64,000 bases of DNA from Pseudomonas sp. LFM046. GTDB taxonomy: Bacteria > Pseudomonadota > Gammaproteobacteria > Pseudomonadales > Pseudomonadaceae. The notes beneath the pieces were generated by a model. It did not search any database and was not told the origin of the DNA. It worked only from the letters and a program-made list of their open reading frames with translations. Each line of letters opens with the position of its first letter. The stretch's first letter is position 1. This document shows, piece after piece, positions 45,347-53,796 of this stretch. Made by a program: the position numbers and the translations under genes. Where the stretch lies: assembly GCF_000949385.2 (NCBI RefSeq), contig NZ_JYKO02000001.1, forward strand, positions 5,664,678-5,728,677, read 5' to 3'.

Positions 45347-46540
45347 CTACAGACGCAGCGCATCCACCGGATGCAGCTTCGCCGCACGCCGCGCCGGCGC
45401 CAGCCCCGCCCCGATGCCCACCAGGGCCGACAGCAGCAGGGCGAGCAGGACCAGCGACAGGTCCAGGCGCAGGGGCAATTCCGGCACCAGCATGTGCAGC
45501 CCGCCCACCAGGACGAAGACCATCACCAGCCCCAGCAGGCCGCCCAGCAGGGAAAGCAGGGTCGCCTCGGCGAGGAACAGCGCCAGCACCTGGCGCGGTG
45601 CGGCGCCCACCGCCCGCAGCAGGCCGATCTCGGCGGTCCGCTCGCCCACGGTGGTGGTCATGATGGTGAGGATGCCCACCGCCCCCACCAGCAGCGATAT
45701 CCCGCCCAGGGCGGCGATGCCCAGGGTCAGGGTGGCGAGGATACGGTTCAGGCTGCCCAGCAGGTCGCTCTGGGAGGTCATGCGAAAATCCTCACGGCCA
45801 TGACGCTCCACCAGCAGCCGACGCACCGCATCGGCGAAGGGCTCGGCCGGGGTGCGGGTGTCGAAGAGTACATGGACCTTCACCAGGCCCTCGCGATTGA
45901 ACAGGTTCTCCGCCCAATCCACCGGGATGTAGGCGATATCGTCCAGGTCGAACCCCAGCAGGTTGCCTTTGCTGGCCATCACCCCGATCACCCGGAAACT
46001 CATGCCGCCGACCCGTACCCGCTGGCCCACGGGGCTGGCGGTGCCGAACAGTTCCCCCCCCAGCTTCGCACCCAGCACCACATAAGGCGGCGTGCGGCCG
46101 TCCCGTGAGGGCGGCAGGAACTGCCCCCGGGCCATGTGCACGCGCCAGGCAGCGGCCAGTTGGGAACCGGTGCCCAGGATGTCCACCCGCCGCTGCCGTC
46201 GATCTGCCTGGATATCGCCGTTGCCCTGGATGATGGGCACCACGGCTTCGGCATGGGGCAGGCGCCCGAGGGCGTCGGCATCGGCGATGGTCAGCGGCCG
46301 CGCGCTGGCGAGAATCCCGCCGATGCCGCCGGTAGGCAGGGTGCCGGGGCGCACCGTGACCACCCGCGTGCCGAACTGGGCGAAGCTGTCCAGCACCCGG
46401 CCGCGCAGGCCCTCGCCCATGGCGGTGAGCAGCGCCACCGCCGCGATGCCGATCGCCACCCCGAGCAAGGTCAGCAGGCTGCGCAGCGGCTGGCTGGACA
46501 GCGCCGAGCCGCAGAGTCCGAGGCCATCACGCCAGCGCAT
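45347..46540 (-). CDS. ABC exporter permease, MacB/FtsX type (second of two)
   Basis: A 397-residue permease: an N-terminal membrane helix (PLRSLLTLLGVAIGIAAVALLTAMGEG), a periplasmic MacB-PCD domain of about 220 residues, then three C-terminal helices with GISLLVGAVGILTIMTTTVGERTAEIGLLRAVGAAPRQVL, the FtsX signature. The ATG at 46540 overlaps the stop of the previous permease by 1 nt (TGATG). It probably pairs with that permease as a heterodimer. The role is unknown; MacB homologues export peptides, lipoproteins or toxins. Confidence 0.9.
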   Translation of the reverse strand: MRWRDGLGLCGSALSSQPLRSLLTLLGVAIGIAAVALLTAMGEGLRGRVLDSFAQFGTRVVTVRPGTLPTGGIGGILASARPLTIADADALGRLPHAEAVVPIIQGNGDIQADRRQRRVDILGTGSQLAAAWRVHMARGQFLPPSRDGRTPPYVVLGAKLGGELFGTASPVGQRVRVGGMSFRVIGVMASKGNLLGFDLDDIAYIPVDWAENLFNREGLVKVHVLFDTRTPAEPFADAVRRLLVERHGREDFRMTSQSDLLGSLNRILATLTLGIAALGGISLLVGAVGILTIMTTTVGERTAEIGLLRAVGAAPRQVLALFLAEATLLSLLGGLLGLVMVFVLVGGLHMLVPELPLRLDLSLVLLALLLSALVGIGAGLAPARRAAKLHPVDALRL

Positions 46541-47751
46541 CAGTGGCTGCCCTGCGGACGCAGCGCCTGCACCGGCGCCTGGGCTGCGGCATGACTGGCC
46601 GGCAGCCAGGCGAACAGCAGCGCCGCTGCCAGGGCCAGGGCCGGTGCACCCAGGCGCGCCCACCAGGGCGCGTATAGCGGCAGGTCGCTGGCCAATCGCG
46701 CCACCCAAAGCAGCAGCTCGCCCAGGGCCAGGCCACAGCCGGCACCGAGCAGCGCCAGCAGGGCCGCTTCACCGAGGAACAGCAGGCGCACCTGGAACGC
46801 GCTGGCGCCCACGGCCTTGAGCAGGCCGATCTCGGCGGTGCGCTGGAGCACGGTGATCCAGGTGACGTTCATGATCAGGATGCCGGCCACCACCAGGCTG
46901 ATGGCGGCAACGCCTGCGAGTGCCAGGGTCATGCCACGCAGGATGCCGTCGAAGGCGGCGAGCATGGAGTCCTGGCTGAGCAGGGTGACGTCCTCCTCGC
47001 CCTGGTGGCGCGCGGTGAGGGCCGCCAGCACTTGGCGGCGGGCACTGTCCAGATAGCCAGGCCCTCGCACCTCGACGAACACGCGGAACAGCCCCTCGCG
47101 GTTGAACAGGGCCTCGGCGCTGGCCACCGGGACGATCAGGGCTTCGGAGAAGTCCATCCCCAGCGACTCGCCGCGCTCGTCCAGCACCCCCACCACCCGG
47201 AAACGCCGGTCGCCGGCGCGCAGCCATTGGCCCAGGGCCGGAGCGCTGCCGAACAGCTCGTGGCGCAGGCGACTGCCGATCACACAGACATCGGCCGCCT
47301 GCCCGGGCTCCAGTTCCGGCAATGGCTGGCCCTGGGCGAGGTGCAATTGCCGGATGGCGAAAAAGGCACGGGTGGTGCCCAGGGTCAGGGCCTCACGGTT
47401 GCGGTTATCACGGCTGACCTCCGCCTGCCCGGCGTGCAACGGTGCCACCCGGCGTACCGCCGGCAGGCGGCCGAGGGCGGCGGCGTCAGCCTGGGTCAGG
47501 GGACGCGGCGCCATGCCGGTGATGGGCGGCATGCCGCCGGTGGTCTCATTGCGCCCGGGCAGGACGATGAGAATGTCGCGCCCGAGCAGGGAGAATTCCT
47601 CGAGCACGTAAGCCCTCGCGCCCTCCCCCAGCCCGCCCAGCAGGGTCACGAAGAACACCCCGATGGCCATGGCGAGTAACAGCATGGCGCTGCGCGAACG
47701 GTGTCCGCGCAAGGCGCCGAGCCAGAAGCGGCAGGCGTCCAGCAGGTCCAT
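46540..47751 (-). CDS. ABC exporter permease, MacB/FtsX type (first of two)
   Basis: A 403-residue permease of the same design as its downstream neighbour: first helix RSAMLLLAMAIGVFFVTLLGGLGEGAR, a periplasmic domain, then ISLVVAGILIMNVTWITVLQRTAEIGLLKAVGASAFQVR and a final helix pair. The two share design but have diverged, for example LPGRNETTGGMPPITG replaces the partner's LPTGGIGG. The ATG overlaps the ATPase stop (TGATG). The GTG one codon earlier is less likely. Confidence 0.9.
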   Translation of the reverse strand: MDLLDACRFWLGALRGHRSRSAMLLLAMAIGVFFVTLLGGLGEGARAYVLEEFSLLGRDILIVLPGRNETTGGMPPITGMAPRPLTQADAAALGRLPAVRRVAPLHAGQAEVSRDNRNREALTLGTTRAFFAIRQLHLAQGQPLPELEPGQAADVCVIGSRLRHELFGSAPALGQWLRAGDRRFRVVGVLDERGESLGMDFSEALIVPVASAEALFNREGLFRVFVEVRGPGYLDSARRQVLAALTARHQGEEDVTLLSQDSMLAAFDGILRGMTLALAGVAAISLVVAGILIMNVTWITVLQRTAEIGLLKAVGASAFQVRLLFLGEAALLALLGAGCGLALGELLLWVARLASDLPLYAPWWARLGAPALALAAALLFAWLPASHAAAQAPVQALRPQGSH

Positions 47752-48434
47752 CACACGGCTCCCTGGCGCCTGTCGCTGAGAATGCGCCCATCGCGCATCT
47801 GGATCTGACGATGGGCGCGGGCGGCGTGCTGGGCGTCGTGGGTGACCAGGATCAGGGTCAGGCCCTCGGCGTTCAGCTCCTCCAGCAACGCCACCACTTC
47901 GGCGCCGGACTGGCTGTCGAGGTTGCCCGTGGGCTCATCGGCCAGCAGCAATCGCGGGTGCATCACCATCGCGCGGGCGATGGCCACCCGTTGGCGCTGG
48001 CCGCCGGAGAGTTCGGCCGGATGGTGCCCCAGCCGCTCCAGCAACCCCAGGCGCTCAGCCAGGTGGAGGCTGCGCCGACGGCGCTCACCGTGCTCGATGC
48101 CGGCCAGCAGCATGGGCAGCTCGATGTTCTCCAGCGCGGTCAGGCGCGGGATCAGGTGGAACGACTGGAAGACGAAACCGATCAGTTGGCTGCGCAAAGT
48201 CGCGCGACGGTCCTCGCCCAGGCAGGCGGTGGGCTCCTCGGCCAGCCAGAACTCGCCGCTGTCCGGCGCGTCCAGCAGGCCGAGGATGTTCAACAGGGTG
48301 GACTTGCCGGAACCGGACGCGCCGGTAATCGCCAGGTACTCACCGTCCTGCACGTCCAGGTCGAGGTGGTCGAGGCCACGCACCCGCTGCTCGCCCAGCT
48401 GGAAGCAGCGGCTGACTTCGTGCATGAGGATCAC
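47751..48434 (-). CDS. ABC exporter ATPase, MacB/LolD type
   Basis: A 227-residue ATPase: Walker A GASGSGKST, Q-loop FVFQSFHLIPRLTALENIELPM, signature LSGGQRQRVAIARAMV, Walker B LLLADEPTGNLD and switch VTHDAQHAARAHR. The NIELPM and DEPTGNLD patterns place it with MacB and LolD ATPases. It has no fused permease, unlike MacB itself. The GTG start overlaps the adaptor stop (GTGA); an ATG three codons later is possible. Confidence 0.92.
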   Translation of the reverse strand: MILMHEVSRCFQLGEQRVRGLDHLDLDVQDGEYLAITGASGSGKSTLLNILGLLDAPDSGEFWLAEEPTACLGEDRRATLRSQLIGFVFQSFHLIPRLTALENIELPMLLAGIEHGERRRRSLHLAERLGLLERLGHHPAELSGGQRQRVAIARAMVMHPRLLLADEPTGNLDSQSGAEVVALLEELNAEGLTLILVTHDAQHAARAHRQIQMRDGRILSDRRQGAV

Positions 48435-49585
48435 GGCGCGGCGTCCCGCTTCTTGGCGCTGGGACTGACCACGCTGCCGTCAGCCAGCCCTTCGTGTTGC
48501 AGGCTGGGCAGGATGCGGTCACCGGCCGCCAGCCCACCTTTCACTTCGCTCCAGCGCCAGTTGGCCAGGCCGATTTCCACCTTCTGCTCCCGCAGGTGAC
48601 CGTTGCTGGGGTCGTAACGGAGCACCTTGCTGCCATCCAGCAGGCTTTCGGTGGGTACCCGCAGGGTCTGTTCGCGCTGCGCCAGGAGGATTTCCACGTC
48701 GGCGCTGTAGCCACTGAGCAGCATCAGGTCCGGCGGCACGCCCTCGAACTTCACCTCCACATCGACAGTACGCGCCTGCTTTTCCAGCTCACGCACAAAG
48801 GGGGCGATGCGGCTGACGCGGCCCTCGAAGGTACGCCCACGGAAGGCATCGAGGGTGATGCGCACCGGCATGCCGGGCCGCACCAGGGCGGCGTCCACTT
48901 CATCGATGGGCGCCTCGACGTAGAGGCATTGGTCATCGATCAGGTCCACCGCCGGGGGCGTCGGGATGCCCGGCGGCGACGGGGTAACCACTTCGCCCAG
49001 TTCGCCATTGATTTCGGCGACGATGCCGGCAAAGGGCGCACGCAGGGTGGCCTGGTCCAGGTGCGCCAGCTGCAGGGCGAGACTGGCCTCGGCCTCGCGG
49101 ATCTTCGCCTCGCCACCGCTACACAGCAGCTCGGACAGCCGCGCCCGGGTGGCGCTCTGGTCCAGCAGGTCCTCGGAGGTCAGCTTGCGCTCAGCGAGGT
49201 GGCCGAGGCGCTGCAGGTCGCGCTGGTCCTGGCTGGCCTGGCGGCAGCTCTGCTCGCGCAGATTGCGCTGGGCATCGAGCCGCGCGCGGGCCTCGTCCAC
49301 CCGTGCCTGCAAATCGTCCTGGCGCAGCCGCATCAGCACATCACCGGCCTGCACGCGCTGCCCGGCGTGGATCAGCAGCTCACTGACCTGCCCGCCCGTC
49401 TTGAACGACAAGTGCGCGCGGCGACAGGCTTTCACGGTTCCCGCCCGGGTATTGGACACCAGGGTTTCCACTTCACCCTTGGCCACCTCCACCAGCTCCA
49501 CGGAAACGGGTTCGGGACGCGCCCAAAACCCCACAAGCGAAGCCAGGGAGATGAAAATAGGAATAATTATCAACAGCTTGCGCAT
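48431..49585 (-). CDS. Periplasmic adaptor (MFP/HlyD family) of ABC exporter
   Basis: A 384-residue adaptor with an N-terminal anchor (LLIIIPIFISLASLVGFW). The lipoyl half-motifs are AHLSFKTGGQVSELLIHAGQRVQAGDVLMRL and ATLRAPFAGIVAEINGELGEVV, on either side of an alpha-helical hairpin (about 95-160) that would contact an outer-membrane channel. A C-terminal barrel and membrane-proximal domain follow. It is the first gene of a four-gene unit with all stops and starts overlapping. No outer-membrane channel gene is nearby. Confidence 0.92.
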   Translation of the reverse strand: MRKLLIIIPIFISLASLVGFWARPEPVSVELVEVAKGEVETLVSNTRAGTVKACRRAHLSFKTGGQVSELLIHAGQRVQAGDVLMRLRQDDLQARVDEARARLDAQRNLREQSCRQASQDQRDLQRLGHLAERKLTSEDLLDQSATRARLSELLCSGGEAKIREAEASLALQLAHLDQATLRAPFAGIVAEINGELGEVVTPSPPGIPTPPAVDLIDDQCLYVEAPIDEVDAALVRPGMPVRITLDAFRGRTFEGRVSRIAPFVRELEKQARTVDVEVKFEGVPPDLMLLSGYSADVEILLAQREQTLRVPTESLLDGSKVLRYDPSNGHLREQKVEIGLANWRWSEVKGGLAAGDRILPSLQHEGLADGSVVSPSAKKRDAAP

Positions 49586-49944
49586 GGCATCGACTCCACT
49601 TGCGAGCGGGTAAGTTGAGTCTAGGTCCGCCGCTGGCGGCCCTTTCCGGCACCTCCGTCCCGCTGTGTCTGGCGCTCCGACAAGGAGCGTCGAGAAATCA
49701 CAGCCTTAGCACCGGGCCATGACCCTCCGCCGCCAACGGGCCTCTGACCATCCATGTCAAATAGCCGACAAGTGGCCCGTCACTTGCGAGCGCCAAATGA
49801 GAACTCGTCAAAATAAGATCATTCGCAACCTGAGCGACCGCCCTCCGGTCAAAAGCCGAGAAAGCCCTTGCCGCCTCTGCCATGCTGATTCGAAATAGCC
49901 AATGGCGCTGTGGCGGCCCAACAGCACAGTAAGCGGAGAATGCG
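49586..49944. other. Intergenic region before the hexose-6-phosphate epimerase gene
   Basis: A 359-bp stretch between divergent genes. It must hold promoters for both. I see no gene, repeat or convincing hairpin; the most A-rich part (GTCAAAATAAGATCATTCGC, about 49808-49827) is the best promoter candidate. Confidence 0.4.
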
Positions 49945-50853
49945 ATGTACGACGAAACCCTGCCCACCGTGGAACAGCTGGAGGTGGATGATCTGGTCTG
50001 CTGGCGGGTCCATACCCGTCACGCGGAATTGCTGGTGGCCCAGCAAGGCGCGCAGGTGCTGAGCTATCAGCCCCATGGCGAGGAGCCGGTGATCTGGCTC
50101 AGCGACCAGGCGGAGCACAGCAAGGGCAAGTCCGTGCGCGGCGGCGTGCCCGTGTGCTGGCCCTGGTTCGGCGACCTGCGGCGCAACCCGCCGGAAGTCC
50201 AGGGCATGCATCAGGGCGGCCCCATCAGCCCGGCCCACGGCCTGGTGCGCGAGCTCGACTGGCAACTGCTGGGCATTGACAGCGAAGGCGACTCGGTGCG
50301 CCTGGAGTTCGCCCTGGACACCAGCAGCGAACCCCTGCCCGGCTGGCCCCATGCCGCACAACTGAAGCTGTCCATCCTGCTGGACGAGCACCTGCAGATG
50401 AGCCTTTCCAGCCGCAACCTCGGCGACCGCCCCCTGGCCCTGAGCCAGGCGCTGCACAGCTATTTCGCCGTCAGCGATATCCGTGAGGTGGAAGTGGAGG
50501 GCCTGGACGGCTGCCGCTATTTCGAGACCCTGGAAGACTGGCAGCAACGCCAGCAGCGCGGCGAAATCAGATTCAGCGGCGAAACCGACCGCATCTACCA
50601 GGAAACGCCCCATCGCATGGCCATCGTCGACCGCGCGTGGAATCGCCGCATCCTGCTGGAAGTGGAAGGTTCATCCTCCGCCGTGGTGTGGAACCCCTGG
50701 ATCGACAAATCCCGACGCCTGTCCCAGTTTGCCGAGGACGCCTGGCAAGGGATGCTCTGCATCGAGACGGCGCGGGTGATGGACGACTTCCTGGTGATCA
50801 AGCCCGGCGAAGAGCACCTGATGGCGCTCAGGATCACCAGCAAGCCACTGTGA
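49945..50853 (+). CDS. D-hexose-6-phosphate mutarotase (YeaD type)
   Basis: Interconverts anomers of glucose 6-phosphate and related sugars. The 302-residue galactose-mutarotase fold shows SVRGGVPVCWPWFGDL, the substrate Arg/His region GPISPAHGLVRELDWQL, and SQALHSYFAVSDIREVEVEGLDG with the catalytic His; EDAWQGMLCIETA is near the end. AGCGGAG precedes the ATG. The neighbour on the left is the ABC exporter; there is no sugar pathway next to it. Confidence 0.9.
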   Translation: MYDETLPTVEQLEVDDLVCWRVHTRHAELLVAQQGAQVLSYQPHGEEPVIWLSDQAEHSKGKSVRGGVPVCWPWFGDLRRNPPEVQGMHQGGPISPAHGLVRELDWQLLGIDSEGDSVRLEFALDTSSEPLPGWPHAAQLKLSILLDEHLQMSLSSRNLGDRPLALSQALHSYFAVSDIREVEVEGLDGCRYFETLEDWQQRQQRGEIRFSGETDRIYQETPHRMAIVDRAWNRRILLEVEGSSSAVVWNPWIDKSRRLSQFAEDAWQGMLCIETARVMDDFLVIKPGEEHLMALRITSKPL

Positions 50854-50867
50854 TTGCGTTGCTGAGT

Positions 50868-50884
50868 GAGCGAATGCATTCGCG
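50868..50884. repeat. Partial REP arm
   Basis: GAGCGAATGCATTCGCG matches the inner part of a GTAGGAGCGAATTCATTCGCGA arm but lacks the GTAG end. It is a decayed single REP 15 bp after the epimerase gene. Confidence 0.5.
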
Positions 50885-50894
50885 AAAACACTCC

Positions 50895-50978
50895 GTAGGG
50901 TGGATCGCGCCTTTCTGATTCACCAGCGGAGCCCAGCCGAGCCGCGACGGTGGGCCGATGGAGCGTGGTCCACCCTAC
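50895..50978. repeat. GTAGGGTGG family repeat, copy 1 (diverged)
   Basis: An 84-bp element with terminal arms GTAGGGTGGA and TCCACCCTAC. Its centre is diverged from the three copies at 59.9 and 63.6-63.8 kb but keeps the same order, including GGAGCGTGGTCC before the right end. Confidence 0.8.
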
Positions 50979-51001
50979 AATGCTTTGCCGTGGGGCGAAC
51001 C

Positions 51002-51538
51002 CTACAGGTCGCTTTCCTCCACCAGGCGCACCTGCGCCGCATCCATGGCGTAGGCGGCCTCGGCCAGGTCGTTGCTGACCTGCTCGACCTTCAGCGTGCC
51101 GTCCACCCAGAGGGGGGCATAGATGTCGTCGAGGGCGATGCCCTTGGGGTAGCGCACCAGCACGATCTGGTTCGGCGGGGGCGGCGGGACGTGGATGCAG
51201 GCGCCGGGATAAGGCACCAGGAAGAACAGGGTGCTGCGTCCCTTGTCGTCGCTTTCCAGCGGCACCGGATAGCCGCCGATGTGGATCTGCTTGCCATCCA
51301 GTGCGGCCACGGTCTTCGCCGAATACATCACGTCCGGCAGGTTCTTGTCCTGCTGCTTGAGGCCGCCCTTCTGCTCGAAGGTGCCATCGGCTTCGGGGGT
51401 GTCGTGGCTGATTTCAGGCATCTCCTCCAGGGCCTTGCGGTCCTCGGGCGGCATCAGTTCCAGCCAGTCGGTTTCGGGGAGTTCAGCACGGGCGAGGGTG
51501 CAGCAGAACAACAGGAGCAGGCAGGCGAAACGGCGCAT
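51002..51538 (-). CDS. DUF3299 family periplasmic protein
   Basis: A 178-residue protein of unknown role. The signal peptide (RFACLLLLFCCTLARA) precedes the DUF3299 domain: WLELMPPEDRKALEEMPEISHD, ALDGKQIHIGGYPVPLESDDKGRSTLFFLVPYPGACIHVPPPPPNQIVLV, and DIYAPLWVDGTLKVE. The GACIHVPPPPPNQ loop, with its Cys and His, is the most conserved part. The ATG at 51538 was chosen because the upstream extension lacks a ribosome site. The TAG stop is embedded in GTAGGGTTCG, resembling a repeat end. Confidence 0.8.
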   Translation of the reverse strand: MRRFACLLLLFCCTLARAELPETDWLELMPPEDRKALEEMPEISHDTPEADGTFEQKGGLKQQDKNLPDVMYSAKTVAALDGKQIHIGGYPVPLESDDKGRSTLFFLVPYPGACIHVPPPPPNQIVLVRYPKGIALDDIYAPLWVDGTLKVEQVSNDLAEAAYAMDAAQVRLVEESDL

Positions 51539-51630
51539 GGAAGGACTCTTCAACGCAGGGGGCGGGAACATCAGGCGCCAAGATTAACCGCGCGGGAAGG
51601 CGGTTCCCAGCCCCACCGAAGAGCGGTCAG

Positions 51631-51876
51631 CTAACTCTTCTTGACCAGTCCGTAGATCACCAACAGCACCACCGCGCCAACCACCGCGCCGATGAAGCCC
51701 GCTGTCTGTCCGGCCTGATAGATGCCCACAGCCTGGCCGCCGTAGGTGGCCAGCAGCGAACCGCCCACGCCGAGCAGGATGGTCATGATCCAGCCCATGC
51801 TGTCGTCGCCAGGTTTGATGAAACGTGCGATCAGGCCAACGATCAGCCCGATGATGATGGTACCGATGATGCCCAT
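51631..51876 (-). CDS. GlsB/YeaQ/YmgE family membrane protein
   Basis: An 81-residue protein with three hydrophobic segments (IIGTIIIGLIVGLIARFI, WIMTILLGVGGSLLATYGG, AGFIGAVVGAVVLLVIYGLV) and the conserved KPGDDSMGWIMT between the first two. Relatives are called stress-response or transglycosylase-associated proteins, but no activity is known. AGGGCC is upstream; it appears to be a single-gene unit. Confidence 0.88.
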   Translation of the reverse strand: MGIIGTIIIGLIVGLIARFIKPGDDSMGWIMTILLGVGGSLLATYGGQAVGIYQAGQTAGFIGAVVGAVVLLVIYGLVKKS

Positions 51877-51968
51877 GGCAGGCCCTCCGCAGGTTGGGAC
51901 ATGCGTGAGCCTAGTTGCACGTGAGAATGCTTGCCATCGGCCGCCCCGGAGGGGCGGCCGGACGGGCG

Positions 51969-53054
51969 TCAGGGCTTGACGATCAGCGCTTCGACCGCCG
52001 CGATCTGGCGATCGAGGGTGGCGCGGTCGGCGCTGCGCAGGGTGGCGTGGCCCACCTTGCGACCGGCCTTGAAGGCCTTGCCGTAGTGGTGCAGGTGGCA
52101 GTCGGCGATCGCGACGACCTTATCCACAGCCGGTACTTCGCCAATGAAGTTGAGCATGGCGCTCTCACCCAGCTTGGCGGTGGAGCCCAGGGGCAGGCCG
52201 GCCACGGCACGCAGGTGGTTCTCGAACTGGCTGCACTCGGCGCCTTCGATGGTCCAGTGCCCGGAGTTGTGTACGCGCGGGGCGATTTCGTTGGCCTTCA
52301 GGCCGCCGTCCACCTCGAAGAACTCGAAGGCCAGCACGCCGACGTAGTCCAGCTTCTCCAGCACGCGGCCGACGTAGTCCTCGGCCAGCGCCTGCAGCGG
52401 GTGGTCGGTGCTGGCGATGGACAGGCGCAGGATGCCGTTCTCGTGGGTGTTGTGCACCAGCGGGTAGAAGCGGGTCTCACCATTACGGGCGCGTACCGCC
52501 ACCAGCGAGACTTCGCCGGTAAAGGGCACGAAGCCTTCGAGGAGGCAGGGCACGCTGCCCAGCTCGGCGAAGGCGCCGGCCACGTCTTCGGGCTTGCGCA
52601 GGACCTTCTGGCCCTTGCCGTCGTAGCCCAGGGTGCGGGTCTTGAGCACCGTCGGCAGGCCGATGGCGGCAGCAGCGGCGTCCAGGTCGGCCTGGGACTG
52701 GATATCGGCGAACGCCGGGGTGGGAATGCCGAGGTCCTTGAACATGGACTTCTCGAACCAGCGGTCACGGGCGATGCGCAGGGATTCGGCGCTCGGGTAG
52801 ACCGGCACGAACTGCGAGAGGAAGGCCACCGTCTCGGCAGGCACGCTCTCGAACTCGAAGGTCACCAGGTCCACTTCGTCAGCCAGCTGGCGCAGGTGGT
52901 CCTGGTCGCCGTAGTCGGCGCGGATGTGCTCACCCAGCGCGGCGGAGCAGGCGTCCGGTGCCGGGTCGAGGAAAGCGAAGTTCATGCCCAGCGGGGTGCC
53001 CGCCAGGGCCAGCATGCGGCCCAGCTGGCCGCCACCGATTACGCCGATCTTCAT
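51969..53054 (-). CDS. purK: N5-carboxyaminoimidazole ribonucleotide synthase
   Basis: Uses ATP and bicarbonate to carboxylate AIR for purine synthesis. An ATP-grasp fold: N-terminal IGVIGGGQLGRMLALAG, the ATP-binding VLKTRTLGYDGKGQ, and EIAPRVHNSGHWTIEGAECSQFENHLRA, the metal/active-site segment. The length of 361 matches Pseudomonas. purE is 3 bp upstream; the two form an operon. Confidence 0.97.
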   Translation of the reverse strand: MKIGVIGGGQLGRMLALAGTPLGMNFAFLDPAPDACSAALGEHIRADYGDQDHLRQLADEVDLVTFEFESVPAETVAFLSQFVPVYPSAESLRIARDRWFEKSMFKDLGIPTPAFADIQSQADLDAAAAAIGLPTVLKTRTLGYDGKGQKVLRKPEDVAGAFAELGSVPCLLEGFVPFTGEVSLVAVRARNGETRFYPLVHNTHENGILRLSIASTDHPLQALAEDYVGRVLEKLDYVGVLAFEFFEVDGGLKANEIAPRVHNSGHWTIEGAECSQFENHLRAVAGLPLGSTAKLGESAMLNFIGEVPAVDKVVAIADCHLHHYGKAFKAGRKVGHATLRSADRATLDRQIAAVEALIVKP

Positions 53055-53057
53055 GGG

Positions 53058-53549
53058 TCAGGCCTCACGCGGGTCCGGGTTGTCCAGGACCATGTCGGTC
53101 TGCTCGCGACGGAAGTCCTTCAGCGCGACGTGGTATTTCGGGTACTTGCCGCCAAGGATGCTGGCGGCCATCAGTGCGGCGTTGATCGCACCGGCCTTGC
53201 CGATGGCCAGGGTGCCAACCGGGATGCCGGCGGGCATCTGCACGATGGACAGCAGGGAGTCGACGCCCGAGAGCATGGACGACTGCACCGGCACGCCCAG
53301 CACCGGCAGGTGGGTCTTGGCGGCGCACATGCCCGGCAGGTGAGCAGCACCGCCGGCACCGGCGATGATCACCTCGATGCCACGGCCTTCGGCCTCTTCG
53401 GCGTACTGGAACAGCAGGTCCGGGGTGCGGTGGGCGGAAACCACCTTCACTTCATAGGGGATGCCCAGCTTTTCCAGCATGTCGGCGGTGTGGCTGAGGG
53501 TGCTCCAGTCGGACTTGGAGCCCATGATCACGCCTACCAGTGCGCTCAT
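53058..53549 (-). CDS. purE: N5-CAIR mutase
   Basis: Converts N5-CAIR to CAIR, the step after PurK. 163 residues with the PurE signature [54 protein letters not shown], and [10 protein letters not shown]. The first gene of purE-purK, behind a leader with an intrinsic terminator and a promoter-like TATACT. Confidence 0.97.
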   Translation of the reverse strand: MSALVGVIMGSKSDWSTLSHTADMLEKLGIPYEVKVVSAHRTPDLLFQYAEEAEGRGIEVIIAGAGGAAHLPGMCAAKTHLPVLGVPVQSSMLSGVDSLLSIVQMPAGIPVGTLAIGKAGAINAALMAASILGGKYPKYHVALKDFRREQTDMVLDNPDPREA

Positions 53550-53582
53550 CGTCGTGCCTCTCTTGGTGCGCCTGGCGGCGCG

Positions 53583-53618
53583 TCAAAAACCAACAAGCCA
53601 CGCAATGGCGTGGCTTGT
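53583..53618 (-). terminator. Intrinsic terminator in the purE leader
   Basis: Minus-strand stem of 11 bp (ACAAGCCACGC / GCGTGGCTTGT), 4-nt loop, then TTGGTTTTTG. It ends 34 bp before the purE ATG, leaving almost no space for a promoter after it. It may attenuate purE-purK or stop read-through from the LysR gene. Confidence 0.8.
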
Positions 53619-53667
53619 CTGCGATAGGGACCGGGCTGCGGGGTGCGCTGCCGGCCGAAGGCCGCGC

Positions 53668-53673
53668 AGTATA
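53668..53673 (-). promoter_or_regulatory. Candidate -10 of the purE promoter
   Basis: Minus-strand GTTATACTG has TATACT, 5 of 6 to the consensus, with a G-T extended element. It is about 120 bp before purE and 50 bp ahead of the leader terminator. No strong -35 is visible. Confidence 0.45.
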
Positions 53674-53796
53674 ACGCAAAGCCGCGCGCGGCGTGCAGTT
53701 GCCCTTACCGCTCGTCCTGTGCCCGGCATCAGGGCCGTCGGATGCGGCGAAACAGCCTCGACAGCCACTACAAGCAGCCGCAGCGCCAGGCGGTGC

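Noticed and set aside
53594-53673. ZTP or purine riboswitch in the purE leader
   Set aside because: I could not find the conserved core segments of either class in the about 110-nt leader, so only a generic attenuator is proposed.
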